NCBI GenBank assembly: GCA_002348185.1
Contig: DDYW01000136.1
Span: forward strand, 1 to 12,087
Source of the DNA: Candidatus Hydrogenedentes bacterium UBA2224
GTDB taxonomy: Bacteria; Hydrogenedentota; Hydrogenedentia; Hydrogenedentales; SLHB01
DNA: 12,087 nucleotides
Direction of reading: 5' to 3'
Shown: piece after piece, positions 1-6,053 of the stretch
Numbering within the stretch: position 1 is the stretch's first letter
How the letters are laid out: each line of letters starts with the position of its first letter
The notes under the pieces: model-generated
The model's database searches: none
What the model was told of the DNA's origin: nothing
The model's input: the letters and a program-made list of their open reading frames with translations, nothing else
Program-made: the position numbers and the translations under genes

Positions 1-1
1 C

Positions 2-532
2 ATCAACATCATCATCCACCAGTACCCCGCATGGACGAAGGCCAGCTACTCGCTGACCGAGATGCTGGAGATGGTGAAAATTCCGCAGGTGGTCTCCATC
101 AAGATGGGCACCCGCGACATGGCGCGCTGGCGGTACGATTATGAGAAGCTAAAGGAAGCGGCGCCGCGCGTCTCCATCATCACCTGCCACGACGAGTTCC
201 TGCTGCCCACGCTGCTGGAAGGGGCGGACGGGGCGCTGGTGGGCTTCGCCGGCTTCGTGCCGGAACTGATCGTGGAGATCACTCACGCGGCACTGTCCGG
301 CGACCTTGCGCGCGCCCGCAAGGCGCAACAGACGGAAGACCCGCTGGCCCGCCTGATCTACGCCTTCGGGGAGCCGTCCGGCGGCGCGCACCAGCGCATG
401 AAAGTGGCGCGCTGGCTGCTGGGCACGTTTCCGTCCCCGGTGTTTCGCCGCCCCGTGCGGCCGCTCTCCGAAGAGGCGGTCCAGCGCCTGCGCGATGGCC
501 TGCACGCCATCGGGATGCAACCGATCAGATAA
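2..532 (+). CDS. DapA/KDG-aldolase superfamily lyase, C-terminal part (5' end outside window)
   Basis: This is the last 176 codons of a class I aldolase-type TIM-barrel protein of the dihydrodipicolinate synthase/N-acetylneuraminate lyase superfamily; the frame is open to the left edge. The Schiff-base lysine is codon 34 (nt 101-103) in the context VVSIKMGTRD, the usual place at the end of strand 6. Twenty-eight residues earlier, where DapA has its catalytic YNxPxRT motif, this protein reads HQYPAWT. The Tyr is therefore His and the carboxylate-binding Arg is Trp, which argues against true dihydrodipicolinate synthase. Later segments (ITCHDE, GADGALVGFAGFVPEL) match the strand 7-8 region, including the usual glycine-rich turn. 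It probably acts in the cytoplasm on a 2-keto sugar acid, for example as a KDG aldolase or dehydratase-like enzyme, which would suit the uronate theme; the substrate is inferred. The next gene starts 11 bases after the stop, so the two are probably co-transcribed. Confidence 0.85.
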   Translation: MNIIIHQYPAWTKASYSLTEMLEMVKIPQVVSIKMGTRDMARWRYDYEKLKEAAPRVSIITCHDEFLLPTLLEGADGALVGFAGFVPELIVEITHAALSGDLARARKAQQTEDPLARLIYAFGEPSGGAHQRMKVARWLLGTFPSPVFRRPVRPLSEEAVQRLRDGLHAIGMQPIR

Positions 533-543
533 AGGAGCCATGA

Positions 544-1833
544 ATGCATACCTTGCCCATACCTTCCGAACCCTTGCGCGTGGCGCTGATCGGCGCTGGC
601 GCCCGTGCCCAGACGATTTACCAGCCGCTCTGGGAATCCTTGCAGCCCTGGTGCGTGCCCGTCGCGGTGTGCGACCCGGTCGCCGAGAATGGCGAGAAGC
701 TGGCGGCGGCGCTGAGGGTGCCGTATTACGGCGATATCCGCCAATTAGTGAAAGACCGTCCGATGGAAGCGGCGCTTGTGGTGACGCCCGTCCCCTCCCA
801 CCATTCGATCTCGGTGTTTCTCTCCTCCCATGGTATCCCCAACCACACCGAAACCACCTGGGCCAGCATGGTCTGCCAGGCCAAGGAGATGATCGCCGTG
901 GCGAGAGACAACAATGTCATTGTGCGGGTGGCGGAGAACTTTTTCCGCATGCCCATCGACCGCTTCGCCCAGACGGTGCGCGATCACGGCTACCTGGGCC
1001 GCATCGGCCGCATCGTCAGCTATGCCGATCACACCGGCTACCACAACAACTCCCGCTGGATCGCCTTCGCGCAATGCCATCCACAGTGGGTGCAGAGCAT
1101 CGACCACGACATGGCGCATCCGGCGTTCTACTCCATGCCCCAGCGCCGGCATGAGAAGGAGACGCTCAAAGCGCGATTCTTCCACTTCTCTAACGACCTG
1201 TTCGTCATGGACGTGGGAAGCGGGCACGTGAAAGGGCACCTGGGGCGGCACCCGCGGCCGGGTTATACCGAGTGGCAGGGCGAGCGCGGTACGCTGGTGC
1301 ACCGAGCGAGCGTCTCCGCCGGCTGGGGCGGCGAAGTGACGGAGTTGCGCTATGTCTCTGACGAGAAGCTCGCGCCGGCGCAGGAGGCCGCCGGCCGGCT
1401 CGGGGGCGGCGGGGTGGCCGATGTCATCACCCCGGTGAGCCATGACACCACCGGCGATGTGTGGACCGGCATGCACGCCGAGACCCCGAGCGTGTGCATA
1501 GCGTATGTCAGCCCGCTTATGTCGCATGCCAAGATGGGCAAGGTGAATTCACGCGACTGGTATGGTATGGCGGTGATGGATCACGTAGTCGACTTCGTCC
1601 TCGCCGTGCGCAGCCTGTGTGAGAGCGAATTTACTGACGAGGATGCGCTGATGTCCGACATGATGGAGATCGGCGCACATGAGAGCACTTTGCACGAAGG
1701 GCGCCGCATCCGCCTTCCGCTCGAAGGCGATCTCGAGAGCGACGCTATCGAACGGGAGAAACAACGCCGGCAGTTCGGTGTCGATCCGTTGGATGTGGAC
1801 GCCATGCTGTCGGTGAGCTTCCCGCGACCATAG
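544..1833 (+). CDS. Gfo/Idh/MocA family oxidoreductase
   Basis: A 429-residue predicted NAD(P)-dependent sugar or sugar-acid dehydrogenase, within the family's usual length. The N-terminus has the Rossmann dinucleotide signature: VALIGAGARA near residues 13-22, then an acidic residue after strand 2 (AVCDP, about 41-45) and VVTPVPSHH (about 79-87). The C-terminal half is the alpha/beta domain that forms the active site, with DHDMAH at about 187-192 as a likely active-site His/Asp cluster. The EKP motif near residue 103, which carries the catalytic lysine in most family members, reads E-T-T here. No signal peptide is seen, so it should be cytoplasmic. I chose ATG 544 over ATG 540 because 540 is in another frame and AAAGGAG (531-537) lies six bases upstream. 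It follows the aldolase-like gene closely and is probably in the same operon. The substrate cannot be told from sequence; a role in uronate or keto-sugar conversion is inferred from neighbours. Confidence 0.88.
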   Translation: MHTLPIPSEPLRVALIGAGARAQTIYQPLWESLQPWCVPVAVCDPVAENGEKLAAALRVPYYGDIRQLVKDRPMEAALVVTPVPSHHSISVFLSSHGIPNHTETTWASMVCQAKEMIAVARDNNVIVRVAENFFRMPIDRFAQTVRDHGYLGRIGRIVSYADHTGYHNNSRWIAFAQCHPQWVQSIDHDMAHPAFYSMPQRRHEKETLKARFFHFSNDLFVMDVGSGHVKGHLGRHPRPGYTEWQGERGTLVHRASVSAGWGGEVTELRYVSDEKLAPAQEAAGRLGGGGVADVITPVSHDTTGDVWTGMHAETPSVCIAYVSPLMSHAKMGKVNSRDWYGMAVMDHVVDFVLAVRSLCESEFTDEDALMSDMMEIGAHESTLHEGRRIRLPLEGDLESDAIEREKQRRQFGVDPLDVDAMLSVSFPRP

Positions 1834-1896
1834 CAGTCCGAATTTGAGTGGTATGTCAATGGGTCTGATTCGTCCCGGCATGACAGAGGTAGCATC

Positions 1897-3930
1897 ATGA
1901 ACCACGAAACGACGCTGGCCTGGGTGCTGGCCGCATATCCCGAACGCGTTGATGCGCTATTGCGCGCACTCGATCTGGAGCGTGACGGCCTGCAGGTTGT
2001 GCAAGCAGCCGCGGCGAGAGGGGACACAGCCGGCGCGTGCCGGGCGCTGCTGGACTATTACCGCACCGGCGAGTCTGGCAAGTGGCTGCGCGAGCGGGAG
2101 GTTCACCATGGGAATCGCGGCGGCGAGGCGGACCTGTTGCTGGCCGATATCTATACCGATATGGGGCGGCAGTATCGCATCCCGCGCACGCCGCAGGGCC
2201 GCATTAATTGGGCCGAGGAAGCCATCGATTCCGACCGGGGCTGGCTGTGGAACTTCAACCGCCATGAACACCTGCCCACGGTCTTGCTGGCCTATCAACA
2301 GACCGGCGAGACGCGATACATCCAATGGCTCGATGAGCATATCCGCGACTGGGTGATCGGCAGCCTGCCCTATCCCGCTCAGGACACGATTGACGCCCGG
2401 TGGCGCGGGTTGGAGACCGCGCTCCGGATCAGTTGCGGGTGGTCGGTTATTTTCTTCAAGCTCCAGCATGATAGCCTCTTCAGCGATGCAACCCGCTTGC
2501 TGATGCTGACGAGCCTGCCGGAGCACGCACATTACCTGCGGCATTTCCACAAGGGCGGCGGCAACTGGATCACCACCGAGCTGGCGGCGCTGGGCCTGCT
2601 CGCCGCGGCGTGGCCGGAATTCCGGGAGGCGGCGGAGTGGCAGACCTACTGTGAGGAGACGTTGCTCCAGTCGATGCCGGGGCAAGTCTATCCGGACGGC
2701 GTCCAGGGGGAACTGACGAGCATGTATCACGGGGCCGCCCTGGGGGCGTTTGAACAGTATGCCGCCCTGTGCCGTGATGCAGGCCTCTCCCTGCCGCCGG
2801 GCTACCGGGACTGGCTGGAAAAGATGTGGAACTACCTGGCGTATGCCATGCTGCCGGACGGATGCTCTCCGCAGAACAACGACTCGGACCACGGCAGTTG
2901 CCGAAATGGTGTGATCCAGGCTGCGGAAGCGTATGGGAGACCGGACTGGCGCTATATCGCCACCAATGGCGCACAAGGAGAGAAACCGAAACGGGGGCCT
3001 TCGCTGATCTTTCCCTGGGCCGGGCAGGTCATTGTGCGCAGCGGCTGGGATGCGGAAGCTCTCTGGGCGTTCTTCGACATCGGGCCGCAGGGCTTCGGAC
3101 ATTCCCACTGCGACAAGCTCCACCTGTCGGTGCACGCGCACGGTCGCGATCTGCTGATTGATCCCGGGCGGTTCACCTATGCCTTTGAGAGTGAGGATGG
3201 GCGCTTTCAGGGGAAGTATGCGGGGCTGTCGGTGGCGCACAACGTGATATTGATTGACGACCGCGGCCAGGCGATGGGGCCGGGCGGGGTGGACAAGCCG
3301 GTGTCCGAGGAGGATTATCTGATCACGCCGGAGTTGACCTTTGCGCGGGGCACCTGCGACGCGTTCTTCGAGGAGATCTATTCCGGCCGCCTGGCGGGTG
3401 AAGCCGCGCATACGCGGGCGGTGGTTGTCCTGGGAGATGAGATCATCGTGGTGGCGGACCGCATTGAGACCGACCGGCCGCGCAAGCTGGACGCGCTCTG
3501 GCACTGGCACCCGCATTGCACGGTCGAGATTGACGGCGAGACCGCGCGCTCGGTCGATCCGGGCGTCGGGAACCTGCGGATTGCGCCGGTGGCCGGGTTC
3601 GACTGGGCGGTGGAGACTGTCACAGGCCAGGAGCCGGCGGGCATGCACGGGACCATGCAGGGCTGGTACGCCCACGGCTACAACAACTGGGAGCCGAGTC
3701 CGGCATCAATCTATACGGCCCGCATCGAGCGCACATCGACCTTCGCCTGGCTGCTGCTGCCGGCACATGGGGAGGTGCCGGCCATTCAAGGTGAGATTAT
3801 TGAGAATGGCGATGCGGCGCTCACCCTGCGCATCGTCATGCCCGGGGAACAAACGCTAATCGTTCACATCCCCTGGCAGAACGACAAGCCCACGGTGCAA
3901 GCGTATGGAGGGATGTTTGGTGGCGAATAG
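1897..3930 (+). CDS. Heparinase II/III-like polysaccharide lyase (first tandem copy)
   Basis: A 677-residue protein with the two-part layout of heparinase II/III-type lyases. An N-terminal alpha-helical toroid (about residues 80-345) contains GGNWITTELAALGLL (about 221-235) and YPDGVQGELTSMYH (about 265-278). A beta-sandwich domain (about 370-660) contains GFGHSHCDKL (about 399-408), LLIDPG and the AHNV segment at about 447-450. Asn223, Tyr277, His402/His404 and His448 are plausible catalytic or metal-site residues; an Asn/Tyr/His set is what I know for PL12-type heparinase III, and the 54-residue Asn-Tyr spacing agrees with it. The GWYAHGYNNWEPSP stretch near 589-602 is also typical. The family cuts uronic-acid polysaccharides by beta-elimination; the exact substrate is unknown. 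There is no signal peptide, suggesting action on imported oligosaccharides. AGAGG at 1885-1889 lies seven bases before the ATG. The end overlaps the next gene. Confidence 0.88.
   Translation: MNHETTLAWVLAAYPERVDALLRALDLERDGLQVVQAAAARGDTAGACRALLDYYRTGESGKWLREREVHHGNRGGEADLLLADIYTDMGRQYRIPRTPQGRINWAEEAIDSDRGWLWNFNRHEHLPTVLLAYQQTGETRYIQWLDEHIRDWVIGSLPYPAQDTIDARWRGLETALRISCGWSVIFFKLQHDSLFSDATRLLMLTSLPEHAHYLRHFHKGGGNWITTELAALGLLAAAWPEFREAAEWQTYCEETLLQSMPGQVYPDGVQGELTSMYHGAALGAFEQYAALCRDAGLSLPPGYRDWLEKMWNYLAYAMLPDGCSPQNNDSDHGSCRNGVIQAAEAYGRPDWRYIATNGAQGEKPKRGPSLIFPWAGQVIVRSGWDAEALWAFFDIGPQGFGHSHCDKLHLSVHAHGRDLLIDPGRFTYAFESEDGRFQGKYAGLSVAHNVILIDDRGQAMGPGGVDKPVSEEDYLITPELTFARGTCDAFFEEIYSGRLAGEAAHTRAVVVLGDEIIVVADRIETDRPRKLDALWHWHPHCTVEIDGETARSVDPGVGNLRIAPVAGFDWAVETVTGQEPAGMHGTMQGWYAHGYNNWEPSPASIYTARIERTSTFAWLLLPAHGEVPAIQGEIIENGDAALTLRIVMPGEQTLIVHIPWQNDKPTVQAYGGMFGGE
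3907..3913 (+). promoter_or_regulatory. Ribosome binding site that sets the start of the second lyase
   Basis: GGAGGGA lies inside the last codons of the first lyase gene, six bases before GTG 3920. It makes GTG 3920 a better start than the in-frame ATG at 3905, which has no good purine-rich site upstream. This implies translational coupling through an 11-base overlap. Confidence 0.6.
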
Positions 3931-5965
3931 TCCTTCGACGACAGGTAATCTCAGCGCAGACATCCGCCAGGCGGCGGAACGCCTCGCGCCGGTCTGGCCC
4001 TCGCCGTTCGAGATCGACGCGCGCGCCCGCGAGGCGGCCGACGCGGCGGTGGACGGCGTGCTGATGTCGCCGTTCGATAGCACGGCGCGATGGTCGCTGG
4101 GACGGAAAGGGATCGATTGGGCCGGTCAGCCCGGTATCGGGGTGCTCGGCCGGATGGTGTTTATCAGGGAGCTCGCGGCCGCCTGCCATGTCCTGCACGA
4201 CGAGTGCTATGCCGAAGCGGCCCGTGACTATATGGACGACTGGATGACGTTCTGGACGTCGGATCAGGCCGTGGGCAAAGTTGAATATGACAGTTCCTTG
4301 AGCCTGTGCTGCCGCAACGCCGTGTGGGCCTCCAGCTTGCACTTGCTGCTCGACAGTGCCGCGTTTGACGACGCCTTCGTAACGCGCGTGGTCGCCTTCG
4401 TCGATGAGCAGTTCGAATGGCTGCGTCGCCACCTCTCCACCACGATCAACTGGCGCATCTTCGAGGCCAACGCGCTGCTGCAGGGGAGCCTGTACCTGGC
4501 TTTTCTCGACAAGGCGGCCGATTGGCGGCACTTTGGCGTCAGCGTGCTCAACGACGGCTGGCACCGCCAGTTCCTGCCCGACGGCGTCCACGAGGAGCGC
4601 AACCCGGTGTACCACTGCGGGATGACGGGCACCTATCACGGCCTGCTGCGATTGGCTCGCCAGTTCCCGGAGCTGGGCCTGAGCATGACGGTGGAGCGCA
4701 TGGTCCCGTCCTTCGACTTCCTGCTGGCCTGCACGAAACCCAATGGCTACATCTGCGGGCTGAACGATTCCCAGTCGGCCTATACCGGCCACCGGCGAGA
4801 CGGGGTGCACACCGAGGGGCAGATCGGCATGGACGGCGAGAGGATCTGGCAGGACTGGCGCGGCGCGTTCGACCTGCCGCCCGCGTATCCCGCCACCAGC
4901 CAGGTCTTCCCGGACGCCGGACTGGCCTTCCTGCGCACCGGCTGGGACGAAGATGCCGCCTGGATGAGCTTCGATGGCAGCGGCTGGGGCGGCGGACATT
5001 GCCATCTCGCCCGCAACGCTATCCAGTTGCACGCCTACCGGCAGAGCATGGTGGTGGACTCCAACGGGTGCTACAACTCCGACCAGTGGCGGTACCTGCG
5101 CTCCACCCGCGCGCACAGTACCTGCAACCTGAACGGCCTGAATCAATCGACCACAAACCCCAGCCGTCTGCAGACGCATCACGCGCCCGGCTACGACGCC
5201 GTGTTCAGCGTCTATGAGGGCGGCTACTGGGATATCGAACACAATTGGGACGTCACCCACGCGGGGCAGGGCATCTGGGCCCAGCACGCGCGCCTGCTCT
5301 TCCGGGTGCAGGACCGCTTCGCCTTCGTGGCCGACAGTATGTTCCGCCTGCCGCATCAGCCGGACGATCCTGAAGCGGACCGCCCGAGCTTCGAATGCGT
5401 CTGGCAACTGGCGCCGGAAGCGAAGATCGCCCTGCAGCCGGACCGCGACCGCGCCGTGGCGCAATGGCGGGATGCCGGATTGTTGCTGCTGACGCCCATC
5501 CGGCCCGAGGGCTCGCGCTTCGAGACCTATTGCGGCGCGACCGACCCGCTGCGCGGCTACGTCGGCATCGAGAAACCCGCGCCGCAACTTGTCCTCACCA
5601 CCCCGCGCATGGACCGCCGGCACGATTACTATGTCTCCCTCCTGGTGCCGTATGGCGGCACAGTGGCGCCGGAGGTGACGATGGAGGCAAAGTCGCCCAT
5701 GGGCCAGACCGGTTACGTGCGCCTGCGCTGGGCCGACGGCACGGCCGATGAGGTGCACTGGGGGTGCAACTTCGGCCTGATGCTGGGGCAGCAAGCGGAC
5801 TTCGAGACCGATTCGTCCCTGGTGCACTTGCGCAAAAATGCCGCCGGACAGGTGACCGGTGGGTGCTGCGTGCATGGCACCTACCTGGCGCCGTGGAGTC
5901 CGGTGACGCGGCGGCAACCGGAGACGTTTACGTTCTCATGCGAGACGACACCGGAGGAACGATGA
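3920..5965 (+). CDS. Heparinase II/III-like polysaccharide lyase (second, divergent tandem copy)
   Basis: A 681-residue protein from GTG 3920 (686 if ATG 3905 is used). It has the same plan as its upstream neighbour but low visible identity. The helical domain holds TINWRIFEANALLQG (N177-W178) and LPDGVHEERNPVYH (Y231-H232); the beta-sandwich domain holds GGGHCHLARNAIQLHAY (H360, H362), a later AHSTCNLNG (H399) and ARLLFRVQDRFAFVADSM (about 457-474). The likely catalytic Asn/Tyr/His positions are kept, with the same 54-residue Asn-Tyr spacing as copy one. The Asp-Lys that follows the HxH in copy one is Ala-Arg here, which suggests a different substrate or site geometry. No signal peptide is seen. 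It overlaps the upstream gene by 11 bases, pointing to one transcript and coupled translation. The two proteins probably attack different linkages in the same polymer (inference). An oligo-uronide lyase is the best general call. Confidence 0.85.
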   Translation: MANSPSTTGNLSADIRQAAERLAPVWPSPFEIDARAREAADAAVDGVLMSPFDSTARWSLGRKGIDWAGQPGIGVLGRMVFIRELAAACHVLHDECYAEAARDYMDDWMTFWTSDQAVGKVEYDSSLSLCCRNAVWASSLHLLLDSAAFDDAFVTRVVAFVDEQFEWLRRHLSTTINWRIFEANALLQGSLYLAFLDKAADWRHFGVSVLNDGWHRQFLPDGVHEERNPVYHCGMTGTYHGLLRLARQFPELGLSMTVERMVPSFDFLLACTKPNGYICGLNDSQSAYTGHRRDGVHTEGQIGMDGERIWQDWRGAFDLPPAYPATSQVFPDAGLAFLRTGWDEDAAWMSFDGSGWGGGHCHLARNAIQLHAYRQSMVVDSNGCYNSDQWRYLRSTRAHSTCNLNGLNQSTTNPSRLQTHHAPGYDAVFSVYEGGYWDIEHNWDVTHAGQGIWAQHARLLFRVQDRFAFVADSMFRLPHQPDDPEADRPSFECVWQLAPEAKIALQPDRDRAVAQWRDAGLLLLTPIRPEGSRFETYCGATDPLRGYVGIEKPAPQLVLTTPRMDRRHDYYVSLLVPYGGTVAPEVTMEAKSPMGQTGYVRLRWADGTADEVHWGCNFGLMLGQQADFETDSSLVHLRKNAAGQVTGGCCVHGTYLAPWSPVTRRQPETFTFSCETTPEER

Positions 5966-6021
5966 CCATACTTGTCTCCAGCATACATCTTTGCGACCTG
6001 TGTGGTGTCTTACCACATTAA
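5962..6021 (+). CDS. Possible 19-residue small ORF or leader peptide
   Basis: The ORF begins at an ATG that overlaps the stop of the upstream lyase as ATGA. It has a strong Shine-Dalgarno (GGAGGAA from 5953, four bases between GGAGG plus AA and the start region) and ends at TAA 6019-6021. It encodes a mildly hydrophobic 19-residue peptide (MTILVSS at the start, two Cys in the middle) with no recognisable family. Its last codons overlap the TGTGGT/ACCACA inverted repeat. It could be a coupled leader peptide, the surviving start of a lost gene, or chance. The start signals are better than chance would normally give, but 19 codons is too short to judge coding from composition. Confidence 0.3.
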   Translation: MTILVSSIHLCDLCGVLPH

Positions 6022-6024
6022 TAT
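6001..6024 (+). promoter_or_regulatory. Short inverted repeat followed by AT-rich stretch upstream of the DUF4838 gene
   Basis: TGTGGT (6001-6006) and ACCACA (6012-6017) are perfect inverted arms around a five-base GTCTT loop, followed at once by TTAATATA in an otherwise GC-rich window. TGGT-N-ACCA symmetry is common in operators of GntR-type regulators, and the AT-rich part could contain a -10 element, but I cannot place a convincing -35 at normal spacing. It may instead be a small RNA hairpin in the operon. The function is not established. Confidence 0.3.
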
Positions 6025-6040
6025 ACCGAATGCCAACACG

Positions 6041-6047
6041 AAAGGAA
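6041..6047 (+). promoter_or_regulatory. Ribosome binding site that sets the DUF4838 gene start
   Basis: AAAGGAA lies six bases before ATG 6054. This selects 6054 over the upstream in-frame TTG 5991 and ATG 6030. Starting at 6054 also puts a clean signal peptide at the very N-terminus, which supports the choice. Confidence 0.65.
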
Positions 6048-6053
6048 TGGCTA

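Noticed and set aside
495..1154. 219-codon plus-strand frame overlapping the oxidoreductase start
   Set aside because: The 544 frame has the Rossmann motif and a well-placed ribosome binding site; this one has only Arg/Pro/Gly-rich shadow sequence.
1957..3675. 572-codon minus-strand open frame
   Set aside because: It lies fully opposite the first heparinase II/III-like gene; its translation is rich in Arg, Pro, His and Ala with no family motif, as expected from the reverse of a GC-rich gene.
3836..5917. 693-codon minus-strand open frame
   Set aside because: Antisense to the second lyase, which has clear motifs and start signals; the reverse translation shows no domain.
5991..6053. N-terminal extension of the DUF4838 protein from TTG 5991 or ATG 6030
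   Set aside because: It would place about 8-21 polar or mixed residues before the signal peptide and ignores the AAAGGAA site directly upstream of ATG 6054.
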